From Photobacterium angustum (GTDB lineage Bacteria > Pseudomonadota > Gammaproteobacteria > Enterobacterales > Vibrionaceae): DNA of 64,000 nt. Location of the stretch: NCBI RefSeq assembly GCF_002954615.1, contig NZ_MSCJ01000002.1, positions 1 to 64,000 of the forward strand, given 5' to 3'. Under the pieces are notes generated by a model that had not been told where the DNA came from, searched no databases, and was given only the letters and a program-made list of their open reading frames with translations. The stretch's first letter is position 1. Each line of letters starts with the position of its first letter. Both the position numbers and the translations under genes were made by a program. Shown here piece after piece: positions 21,881 to 29,021 of the stretch.

Positions 21881-22093
21881 GTACAAAAAGTAAACACCTG
21901 TTATTATCCATCTCGCTCTGTTGTTTAGAGAGTTATTAAATGCGGCACCAAGTCACAGTTAAACCTTCAGCTACATCAACGTTTTCGTTTTGTACTTCAG
22001 TGTTTCCCTTGTTTTGGCAGTATCATTAATAATTTAACCACTTAGCACATCGCATTTTAGCGGTTAATTAATCACATTTATAAGGGGCATCAC
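21881..22093 (+). promoter_or_regulatory. Cold-shock gene promoter and long 5' leader
   Basis: A -35-like TGTACA at 21881-21886 and a -10 TATTAT at 21903-21908 (16-base spacer) would start transcription near 21915. That gives a leader of about 180 bases before the csp ATG. Long structured leaders acting as thermosensors are established for cspA-type genes; that this one folds in that way is inference. Confidence 0.55.
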
Positions 22094-22306
22094 ATGTCTA
22101 ACAAAACTACTGGTTTAGTAAAATGGTTTAACGAAGAGAAAGGTTTTGGTTTCATTACTCAAGACAACGGCGGTGCTGACGTATTCGTTCACTTCCGTGC
22201 TATCGCTTCTGAAGGTTTCAAAACTCTTGCTGAAGGCCAAAAAGTGTCTTTTGAAGTAGAGCAAGGCCAAAAAGGTCTTCAAGCTGCAAACGTTGTAGCT
22301 ATCTAA
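22094..22306 (+). CDS. Cold-shock protein, CspA family
   Basis: A 70-residue single cold-shock domain with both RNA-binding motifs: KGFGFIT (RNP1) near residues 16-22 and VFVHF (RNP2) near 31-35. It binds single-stranded RNA and DNA as an RNA chaperone. The ribosome binding site AAGGGG precedes the ATG. It looks closest to the cold-inducible Vibrio Csp proteins, and the long leader supports that. It differs clearly in sequence from the second csp gene at 32.3 kb. Confidence 0.95.
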
Positions 22307-22358
22307 TTTATCCTTACGGATAAATAAAAAAATGCTGGCTAAGGCCGGCATTTTTTAT
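22307..22358 (+). terminator. csp 3' hairpin and terminator
   Basis: A small hairpin TTTATCC-TTAC-GGATAAA (22307-22324) starts right at the stop codon. It is followed by a classical terminator with stem ATGCTGGC (22332-22339) / GCCGGCAT (22344-22351, one G-T pair) and a T-run. Confidence 0.85.
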
Positions 22359-22374
22359 ACCTGTAATTTACCCT

Positions 22375-22515
22375 CTCTCATTATCGCCCCCCCTGCCACA
22401 CCCTAACTTCTGCTGTATCTCTGAATAACTACGCCCAAGTTTTACTATCTTGATGCAGAGATTCATTCACATGGCGCCCACGGTACTTACCTTTCGCTTT
22501 TCCTTTCCCTTCTTT
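22375..22515 (-). pseudogene. Relic 1 of a serine recombinase (C-terminal part)
   Basis: Read on the minus strand, about 22510-22435 gives EGKGKAKGKYRGRHVNESLHQ. After a one-base frame change, about 22460-22375 gives IVKLGRSYSEIQQKLGCGRG then AIMREG. These are the region after the catalytic domain and the helix-turn-helix of a resolvase/invertase-type serine recombinase. No catalytic domain remains. The same terminal helix-turn-helix occurs in two other relics at 24.75 and 28.7 kb. Confidence 0.75.
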
Positions 22516-22547
22516 TCTTACCTTTATCTTGCACCCGTTACCATTAC

Positions 22548-22628
22548 TACCAAATGGTAATAATCTTTTGTGCTTTTATTGTATTGTTGTTTTTTGTGTA
22601 ATTATTAATAATACATCCATCGAAACGC
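22548..22628 (+). promoter_or_regulatory. Promoter and putative operator of the arm 1 peptide gene
   Basis: An inverted repeat TACCA-AA-TGGTA lies at 22548-22559. A -10-like TAATAC is at 22609-22614, followed at once by CCATCGAAACGC (22617-22628). The inverted repeat and the post -10 element are conserved in arm 2, and the second element also at the small gene at 30.2 kb. An activator site centred about 60 bases upstream of the start is plausible. Confidence 0.5.
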
Positions 22629-22670
22629 ACAACGCGTTCACAAACATAAAGACACAAGGTTTTATTACTC

Positions 22671-22913
22671 ATGAAAACAGTTATTAAAGCAACTATCGCA
22701 GCCGCTATCATCGCTATGTCTTACAACGCTTCAGCTAAAGATGGTGCGTTCACAGGTAATGTTCAATTTCAAAAAGCAGCGGCAAGCACTATGAATGCAG
22801 GCCACTACCAAAAACAAGGTACTGCAGAGCGTTCACACTCAGGTGTGGTATTCACACAATCAGCATCACAACTTACTTTTGCTGAAAAGCTACTGTCTGC
22901 TGCTGATAAATAA
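22671..22913 (+). CDS. Small secreted peptide, copy 1
   Basis: An 80-residue protein with a signal peptide of about 22 residues cut after ASA (ASA-KDGAF). The mature part of about 58 residues is polar with no cysteine. I do not recognise the family. A copy with five substitutions is encoded in inverted orientation at 30511-30753. The start is shared by both copies and is preceded by a conserved leader with ACAAGG. Near-identity over the coding part and conservation of promoter elements argue that it is expressed. Periplasmic or extracellular location is inferred from the signal peptide. Confidence 0.75.
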   Translation: MKTVIKATIAAAIIAMSYNASAKDGAFTGNVQFQKAAASTMNAGHYQKQGTAERSHSGVVFTQSASQLTFAEKLLSAADK

Positions 22914-22948
22914 GCCGCAGATATCGGCAAGTAACATCCCATTTTAAT

Positions 22949-22966
22949 TATTACGTTTACGTAATA
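22949..22966. promoter_or_regulatory. 18-bp perfect palindrome upstream of the alcohol dehydrogenase
   Basis: TATTACGT-TT-ACGTAATA. Shape and size fit a dimeric regulator site about 190 bases upstream of the adh start; the regulator is not known. Confidence 0.45.
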
Positions 22967-23153
22967 GTGGTTAACTTTTCATTTTATTGTTTATTTCCGG
23001 TAAGTGAGCTGTTGTTAGCATCAACACCAACAACAACCATAAAGATTTGGCGCCGATAACACTCACTTTGCTATTCACACTCTGTAAAAAATTCCGGCTT
23101 ATGGCACATGCGGTAAGCCAACATAAATTACTTAATATTATCGGAGCTTTATT

Positions 23154-24305
23154 ATGAGCAATGTCTTCTACATGCCACCTGTAACACTAATGGGTCCTAA
23201 TGCTATTCAATCTTTAGGTGCTGAACTTGCGTCAAAAGAGCTGAAAAAAGCCCTTATCGTGACAGACAGTGTATTAGTTGAAGTGGGTTTAGTGAGCAAA
23301 CTAACTGACGAGCTTACTGCGCACGGCCTTGATTACACTATTTACGATGGTGTGCAACCTAACCCAACTGAGAAAAATATTGAAGATGGCCTAGCGCTAC
23401 TTGCAAGCAGCCATTCTGATTTTGTGATTTCATTCGGTGGTGGTTCATCACACGATACTGCTAAAGGTATTGCACTTGTGGCTGCGAACGGTGGTCACAT
23501 TCGTGATTACTCAAAAGGTGTACACCTTTCTAAAAAGCCACAACTTCCATTGGTAACCGTGAACACAACAGCAGGTACTGCTTCAGAAATGACAGTGTTT
23601 GCAATCATCACTAACCAGGAAGATGAAACCAAATATCCTGTGGTTGATAAGCACTTCACGCCAATTATTGCAGTAAACGATTCAGAGCTAATGGTCGCAA
23701 TGCCTAAGTTCCTAACTGCTGCAACCGGTATGGATGCATTAACACACGCTGTTGAAGCGTATGTTTCAACAGCTGCAACACCCATCACTGATGCATCTGC
23801 CATTAAAGCGATTGAGCTGATTGTAAACAACCTAGAAACCGCAGTGAATGACGGCCAAAACCGCGAAGCACGTGATGCAATGCAATACGGCGAGTACCTT
23901 GCTGGGATGGCATTCTCAAATGCTTCTCTAGGTTACGTTCACTCAATGGCACACCAATTAGGTGGTGTTTACGATCTGGCTCACGGCCTATGTAACGCTA
24001 TTCTATTGGCAGAAGTTTCACGCTTTAACGCCAAACAAGTACCAGAGCGTTTTGTTGATATTGCCAAAGCAATGGGTATCGACACAACAGCAATGACCCA
24101 AGAGCAAGCAGTAAATGCAGCCCTTGAAGCGATTGATGCACTCTCTGAAAAAGTAGGTACTAAACAACGCCTAGCTGATTTGGGTGTAACTGAAGATAAG
24201 CTAGCATTCATGGCGCAAAACGCCCTAAACGATGCATGTTCTTTAACTAACCCACGCAAAGCGAGCCTAGAAGAAATCGTAGCGATCTTCAAAGCACGCA
24301 TGTAA
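23154..24305 (+). CDS. Iron-containing (group III) alcohol dehydrogenase
   Basis: An NAD-dependent alcohol/aldehyde oxidoreductase of 383 residues, the size of E. coli YiaY, FucO and Zymomonas AdhB, and most like the YiaY/AdhB branch. The nucleotide-binding GGGSSHD is at 95-101. Likely Fe2+ ligands are Asp194, His198, His263 and His277 in the GMDALTHAVEAYVS and HSMAHQLG...LAHG motifs. It probably interconverts ethanol or similar small alcohols and aldehydes; the substrate is inference. It has its own ribosome binding site (CGGAGC) and terminator. Its codon use is like the core genes, so although it lies between the inverted arms it may be resident. Confidence 0.93.
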   Translation: MSNVFYMPPVTLMGPNAIQSLGAELASKELKKALIVTDSVLVEVGLVSKLTDELTAHGLDYTIYDGVQPNPTEKNIEDGLALLASSHSDFVISFGGGSSHDTAKGIALVAANGGHIRDYSKGVHLSKKPQLPLVTVNTTAGTASEMTVFAIITNQEDETKYPVVDKHFTPIIAVNDSELMVAMPKFLTAATGMDALTHAVEAYVSTAATPITDASAIKAIELIVNNLETAVNDGQNREARDAMQYGEYLAGMAFSNASLGYVHSMAHQLGGVYDLAHGLCNAILLAEVSRFNAKQVPERFVDIAKAMGIDTTAMTQEQAVNAALEAIDALSEKVGTKQRLADLGVTEDKLAFMAQNALNDACSLTNPRKASLEEIVAIFKARM

Positions 24306-24319
24306 TTAGCAACAGCTAT

Positions 24320-24348
24320 AAAAAGGCTGGGAGATCCCAGCCTTTTTT
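24320..24348 (+). terminator. adh terminator
   Basis: Stem GGCTGGG (24325-24331), AGAT loop, CCCAGCC (24336-24342), T-run. Confidence 0.92.
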
Positions 24349-24432
24349 ATAACGAATAACGACATTAACGAAAAAGCTAACCGCTGAATAACGCTGGCTT
24401 TTTGTTAACTCATCTATTTCGAGGGTAAAGAA

Positions 24433-24696
24433 ATGACAGAAAATATTATCGTTGAGATCAGTAATCACAGAAGTTCGCCAAAGAAAGTCTCTGTAAAAGC
24501 GTATTGCAATGACAATCAGAAATTACCGAGTGCGGTGATCATTTCATTAGAACAATATGAATCTGCCGGATTAACTCAATCTTTGACGCAGCTTCTTAAT
24601 AAGAGCAAAAGCCAAAATATTATGGATAAGTGCAAAGCCTTACTTAGCTACATTGCCGATGGTGCAACCATTCGAATGAATTGCTATAGCAGATAA
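24433..24696 (+). CDS. Orphan 87-residue hypothetical protein
   Basis: No family recognised. It is a soluble, mixed polar protein with no signal peptide or membrane segment. It has a plausible ribosome binding site (CGAGGG) and its own terminator eleven bases after the stop, which support a real gene. It sits directly before a block of decayed mobile-element sequence. Confidence 0.6.
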   Translation: MTENIIVEISNHRSSPKKVSVKAYCNDNQKLPSAVIISLEQYESAGLTQSLTQLLNKSKSQNIMDKCKALLSYIADGATIRMNCYSR

Positions 24697-24724
24697 AAAG
24701 ACCGCCTTGATGAGCGGTCTTTCC
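24693..24724 (+). terminator. Terminator after the 87-residue gene
   Basis: Stem AGACCGC (24699-24705) with GCGGTCT (24714-24720), flanked by an A-run and a short T-run. Confidence 0.75.
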
Positions 24725-24750
24725 GTGTATTCCCGAACAACACACCAACC

Positions 24751-24875
24751 CTAACCCTCTTTCACTACCCTCGCTATTGTCGCCCTACTACACCCTAACT
24801 TCTCTTATTCTCTAAGTAACGACATCAAAATCCAGCGCGAACTCAATTAAATCCAAAGTAACAGATATTTCAGTA
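24751..24875 (-). pseudogene. Relic 2 of the serine recombinase
   Basis: On the minus strand, about 24873-24815 reads ISVTLDLIEFALDFDVVT, matching the core helix NSITLALTEFMLDLGAAMA of relic 3. The middle is deleted with a stop. Then 24795-24751 reads KLGCSRATIARVVKEG followed by a TAG that looks like the original gene end. The retained pieces and the missing middle resemble relic 3. Confidence 0.75.
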
Positions 24876-24878
24876 GTA

Positions 24879-25019
24879 ATGATTATTGCTTGTATTGGGG
24901 TTAGCCATATCACAGGAAGCGGCAGTTTTAGCCCATTCTTTTTCGATTGGGGTGGCTATTACGATGAAGGATTAATTGATGCTGCCGAGTGGAAAGCCAA
25001 CCGCTTTAAACTGATTTAA
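24879..25019 (+). pseudogene. Unrecognised gene fragment (46 codons)
   Basis: An open frame ending FDWGGYYDEGLIDAAEWKAN then RFKLI and TAA. The composition looks protein-like, but there is no ribosome binding site and the first codons overlap relic 2 on the other strand, so this is probably the 3' end of a lost gene fused to the relic. Confidence 0.4.
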
Positions 25020-25140
25020 GTTACTTAACTTATGCATTTTACATAACTTACGTAAAAAGTATTTAAGATAATGAAAAGTAACGGTTTACCTTACTTTAAT
25101 TAAGCATTCATATCGCAATGGCAGTACCAAGCTTTAACAG

Positions 25141-25334
25141 CCTTTTTACCAGCAACGCCACAGCAGCTACGCAACAATTCGCATCGATGAACAAGATGGT
25201 AAACCTGATTTTAACAACTGCTTAGCGACAATAGGTTTACGTTCGAGAAAGAAAGCGGCAAAGCCCTAACGATGAAAATGAGTTGGATGGGTCGACTCTA
25301 TGAATGTGGTGTTGATGGTGAATGGTATGGCTGA
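25141..25334 (+). pseudogene. Frameshifted fragment of an unknown gene
   Basis: One frame reads SSYATIRIDEQDGKPDFNNC up to about 25222. The next frame continues as NRFTFEKESGKALTMKMSWM then GRLYECGVDGEWYG and TGA at 25332-25334. The two halves join smoothly as one protein if a frame change lies near 25225-25235. No start codon is visible. I do not recognise the family. Confidence 0.45.
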
Positions 25335-25450
25335 GGTGTGTAGTTAAAGTAAAACTAGAAGATTAAGCACCACAAAAAACCGTAACCTATTGATAGCCTG
25401 GAAAATTGATCATAATGTTCTGTTCTCATTTCTGCGACAGGACTGTACCA

Positions 25451-26890
25451 ATGTATCAATTCAATCAATTCGATCACACGGACATAGACAATTTAGATAC
25501 AGTGCTCAAACAGCTCCAAGTACATGGATGTAACATTGCATTAATTAAAGCGTTGCCAAAAAATGCTAATGATAAAAATCAAATTTATATACATTCTGAT
25601 GCAAGTTTACTGAACTCTATTTTTGCTTTGAACTTTAGAGATAGAGAAGCTAGTACCAGTCAAACTAAAAGAGCCTCTACCCCCGGTAAGAATATTCCTG
25701 AAGCTGTATTTGAATCCTTTTCGTGGTTAGATAACAAAGGGCAAACAGCGAAGACTAAAGCTTGTAAAGCGATTGTATATTCACAATATCCCGAAGCCAG
25801 ATTGTCAGGTTTTTTAACTGTTGACGGGAAAATGCCGCGTTCACTATCAATTGATTACACAAAAAGTAATGAATTACTGCCCCGTTATTTAATAGTCGGA
25901 GCTACGAAGACAGGTGAAGCCATTGCAATGATTGCTGTTTCCCCTAAAAAAGCCTTCGTAGAACAATTTAAAAATCTTGATAATTACCATGGTTCTTCTG
26001 TATGTAAAGCGATCATTATTGAACAAGAAACGGGGACAGAAAAACTAAAACTTATTCTTAAAAACAAAATATCAAACAAAGTATTACTTGGTTGTCGCTT
26101 TAATAAAGAAGGGAATACTATTCCTTTTACTGGTACACAAGTACATGGTTACACACTCGAACATGCTTGCGGAATAAAGCCTAATGCCGATAAACATGGT
26201 GATATTTTTGGTATTGAGTTGAAATCTTTTACACGAAAGAAACTTACCCTATTCACGCCAGAACCTGATGGTGGTCTTTACAAAGATGACTTCAATCTTT
26301 TTATGACAACTTATGGTTATGAAAAAGACGGGGCATACCGATTAACAGGCTTACACCGTGCATACAAAGAAAATACAAAAACACAATTAACACTAAAAAT
26401 CATTTGCAAACATGCCATTAAAACCAAAGATCCGATTACAGGTAAGAAGAAAATAGAATATCAGGCCGACGACTATAATCCTGAAATAGCAATAACTAAG
26501 CAAATGATGGATATGGCCGTAGTACTCGTCGATAGACAAGATAAAATAGCAGCAAGTTGGTCTTTAGAACGTTTACTTAACTGCTGGGGCGCCAAACATA
26601 ATGAAGTTGTTTATGTACCTGCAGAGAAGATTTCTAATGACGACCAAGCAACACTAGATGATGGTTACAAATGGAAAGTGAAGTTTTCCAATAAGGTCTT
26701 ATGGTGTAATAAGACTAATGCAGAGAATCTGTTCCAGGCCATTCATAAAGGGATTATTTACTTAGATCCGGCACCTAAGTATTGCCCCGATAACCCGAAA
26801 GAAAACAAACGACGCTCACAATGGCGAATCAATGACATTTACAAAGCAGCTTGCGATTTATATGAGGAAACTGCAATAGTTCAATTATAA
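25451..26890 (+). CDS. Type II restriction endonuclease, MvaI/BcnI family
   Basis: A probable DNA endonuclease of about 479 residues. The C-terminal half holds the MvaI/BcnI signature: GYTLEHACGI (about 233-242), then GDIFGIELKS with the D-x4-E-x-K pattern (Asp251, Glu256, Lys258) expected of this PD-(D/E)xK-like nuclease, and LFTPEPDGG just after. The N-terminal roughly 200 residues are of unclear role, perhaps target binding. I chose the ATG at 25451, which has CAGGA eight bases upstream; an ATG at 25415 and a TTG at 25406 lie in frame. The methyltransferase gene follows by 61 bases. MvaI cuts CCWGG and BcnI CCSGG, and the Dcm-like partner favours CCWGG here (inference). Confidence 0.8.
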   Translation: MYQFNQFDHTDIDNLDTVLKQLQVHGCNIALIKALPKNANDKNQIYIHSDASLLNSIFALNFRDREASTSQTKRASTPGKNIPEAVFESFSWLDNKGQTAKTKACKAIVYSQYPEARLSGFLTVDGKMPRSLSIDYTKSNELLPRYLIVGATKTGEAIAMIAVSPKKAFVEQFKNLDNYHGSSVCKAIIIEQETGTEKLKLILKNKISNKVLLGCRFNKEGNTIPFTGTQVHGYTLEHACGIKPNADKHGDIFGIELKSFTRKKLTLFTPEPDGGLYKDDFNLFMTTYGYEKDGAYRLTGLHRAYKENTKTQLTLKIICKHAIKTKDPITGKKKIEYQADDYNPEIAITKQMMDMAVVLVDRQDKIAASWSLERLLNCWGAKHNEVVYVPAEKISNDDQATLDDGYKWKVKFSNKVLWCNKTNAENLFQAIHKGIIYLDPAPKYCPDNPKENKRRSQWRINDIYKAACDLYEETAIVQL

Positions 26891-26951
26891 AAACAAAAAA
26901 GGGAGTTTTGTGTGATAGAATCAAGCACAAAACACCCATCAAGAAGAAGTC

Positions 26952-28622
26952 ATGCGATACAACGAAATACTTAAAGGTGATCTAGAAGATGAGAAGCGCC
27001 TACATAGAAATTTAGAAGAAACAAATAAGCTATTAAAACTTCTTATTGAAATTTACGACCAAAAAAACCTAGCTATTAAATTTCAACAACTTGGTGGCAA
27101 TTATAGTGATATATCACGTGAAAAATTAAGTAAATGGAAAGCTAACCCTAACGCTGGTTTTATTATTTTTCATGAAAAAGCGCTAGAAGATTTAAAAGAA
27201 AAACTCTTACCCCAAAAGCCCCCCCATTGGGATACGCCAAGTTTTACGTACATCGATCTCTTTGCTGGCATTGGCGGCTTACGCAAAGGCTTTGAAGATG
27301 TCGGTGGAAAATGCGTATTTACCTGTGAATGGGATATGGCCGCACGTAGAACTTATCTAGCTAATCACTATGTTGATGAGCACGAGCTGCCGTATTTTCT
27401 AGATGATATAAATGATAATCCAGAGAAGAATACTTCTTATATGGATGTCACTCAAATTACGCAGAGTGGAAATACAGAAGCGACAGAAGAAGACAGACAA
27501 GCAAGCATCTTAAAGCATATACCGCATCACGATTTACTTCTTGCAGGCTTTCCTTGCCAGCCATTTTCGCTCGCAGGCGTATCTAAAAAAAATTCATTAG
27601 GCCGAGCGCATGGGTTTGAGTGTGACACACAAGGCACCTTGTTCTTCGATGTAGAACAAATTCTAATAACAAGGCAGCCTAAATACTTTGTACTTGAAAA
27701 TGTTAAGAATTTAAAAAGCCATGATAAAGGGAATACCTTTGCAACAATTATCAGGGCGCTTGATAATGCAGGATATTGGGTTGCTGATATATCGAATGTT
27801 GATTCAGATATTGAAGAAGCGATAAAACAAGTACGTAAACGTAAGCCTGAACCAACAATCATTGATGGCGCTCATTTTACACCGCAACACCGTGAACGTA
27901 TTGTATTAGTTGGTATACGTAAAGATTTAACTCAAGTAAGACCTGAGCTAAAGCAGCTTTCTCTTAACAATATAGAGAAGCCAAAAAATCGTTACACTGT
28001 GGATAATATACTTTGCAAACTCAACAAAGCAGAGAAAGAGAAATACACTCTGACACCAAACCTTTGGAACTATTTATACCACTACGCACTAAAGCATCAA
28101 ACCAAAGGTAATGGTTTTGGATTTGGGTTGGTTGATCCACAAAACCCAAAAGCAATAACACGTACACTTTCAGCACGTTATTACAAAGATGGATCTGAAA
28201 TATTAATTAACCAAGATGGACTCGAGCCTGAATACTTGATTGATAACAGACCCAACGGTATTAGAAAGAACCTTGAACGAGAGGAAGTAGCAAAAAGCTT
28301 CGCTGAGCGCTTCAAAAGTAATAATCCAAACACATCAGAAAAAGAATACAAACTTGCACTTAAAGAGGGTGAAAAGAAATATGATGAGCTGCACGGGCGT
28401 TATGCACCTGAGTTTGATTCATTATATAAGACACCACGACGACTTACTCCGCGAGAATGTGCAAGATTAATGGGATTTGAAAAGCCAGAGTTTGATCGAA
28501 ATGAAACAGATACTGATTTTAGGATTGTTTGCGCAGATACAGCTGCGTACAAACAATTTGGTAACTCAGTTGTTGTACCTGTCTTTCGTTCAGTCGCAGC
28601 CTTATTAAAAAGTAAAATGTAA
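26952..28622 (+). CDS. Dcm-like DNA (cytosine-5) methyltransferase
   Basis: A modification enzyme of 556 residues. All main C5-methyltransferase motifs are visible: motif I DLFAGIGGL at 102-110, motif IV GFPCQPFS at 199-206 with catalytic Cys202, ENV (motif VI), QHRERI (VIII) and FGNSVVVPVF (X). The region between VIII and X (TLSARYYKDGSEILI, RRLTPRECARLMGF) strongly resembles E. coli Dcm and EcoRII methylases, including a roughly 90-residue N-terminal extension as in Dcm. It should methylate the second C of CCWGG and protect the host from the adjacent nuclease. It is more AT-rich than flanking core genes, suggesting transfer. Confidence 0.92.
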   Translation: MRYNEILKGDLEDEKRLHRNLEETNKLLKLLIEIYDQKNLAIKFQQLGGNYSDISREKLSKWKANPNAGFIIFHEKALEDLKEKLLPQKPPHWDTPSFTYIDLFAGIGGLRKGFEDVGGKCVFTCEWDMAARRTYLANHYVDEHELPYFLDDINDNPEKNTSYMDVTQITQSGNTEATEEDRQASILKHIPHHDLLLAGFPCQPFSLAGVSKKNSLGRAHGFECDTQGTLFFDVEQILITRQPKYFVLENVKNLKSHDKGNTFATIIRALDNAGYWVADISNVDSDIEEAIKQVRKRKPEPTIIDGAHFTPQHRERIVLVGIRKDLTQVRPELKQLSLNNIEKPKNRYTVDNILCKLNKAEKEKYTLTPNLWNYLYHYALKHQTKGNGFGFGLVDPQNPKAITRTLSARYYKDGSEILINQDGLEPEYLIDNRPNGIRKNLEREEVAKSFAERFKSNNPNTSEKEYKLALKEGEKKYDELHGRYAPEFDSLYKTPRRLTPRECARLMGFEKPEFDRNETDTDFRIVCADTAAYKQFGNSVVVPVFRSVAALLKSKM

Positions 28623-28640
28623 TCCAATTACCTGAGTTTA

Positions 28641-28673
28641 TATAAAAAGGCCGCGAACAAAGCGGCCTTTAAC
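28641..28673 (+). terminator. Terminator of the restriction-modification genes
   Basis: Stem AAAGGCCGC (28646-28654) with GCGGCCTTT (28662-28670). Confidence 0.88.
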
Positions 28674-28706
28674 ATAAACCATTAAAGTTAATCTTTTGAT
28701 TTTAAA

Positions 28707-28976
28707 TCATATAATTGACTTAGCCACCCTCGCGATTGTCGCCCTGCTACACCCTAACTTTCGCTTTCGCAATGCCTTGTGCTTGGCGTTTATGTCGAGT
28801 TTCATAATCATCACAGGCCATGGCTGCACCTAAGTCCAACATAAATTCGGTTAAGGCTAAGGTAATGCTGTTTTGCTCCCCTGAACTGAACACCGCATGC
28901 GTCATAGGCTGATCTGCCACCACAATCACCAACCCTTTTTCCATGATTCGGGCTTTTAAGGTTTTCTTTATTAGTT
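28707..28976 (-). pseudogene. Relic 3 of the serine recombinase (longest)
   Basis: From about 28976 to 28747 the minus strand reads TLKARIMEKGLVIVVADQPM, then NSITLALTEFMLDLGAAMA and DDYETRHKRQAQGIAKAK. These are the second half of the catalytic domain and the long E helix of a resolvase/invertase. The frame then changes and KLGCSRATIARVAK (the terminal helix-turn-helix) follows directly, so about 30 to 35 codons between them are deleted, probably at a short repeated GCGAAAG. The N-terminal part with the catalytic Ser is missing. Confidence 0.85.
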
Positions 28977-29021
28977 AGAGTATGGTATTTGTTTGTTTTC
29001 TCGTAAATTTGATTAAATATT

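Larger units (their letters stand above)
22548..22930 (+). repeat. Inverted-repeat arm 1 (about 383 bp)
   Basis: Matches the reverse complement of 30494-30875 nearly throughout: operator-like sequence, promoter, leader, an 80-codon gene and the few bases after its stop. Similarity stops sharply at both ends. The two arms enclose about 7.5 kb that includes the restriction-modification genes. Confidence 0.9.

Noticed and set aside
28747..28944. The 65-codon open frame as an intact small protein
   Set aside because: Its residues match the middle of a serine recombinase, and it lacks both the catalytic start and the original end in frame, so it is a relic.
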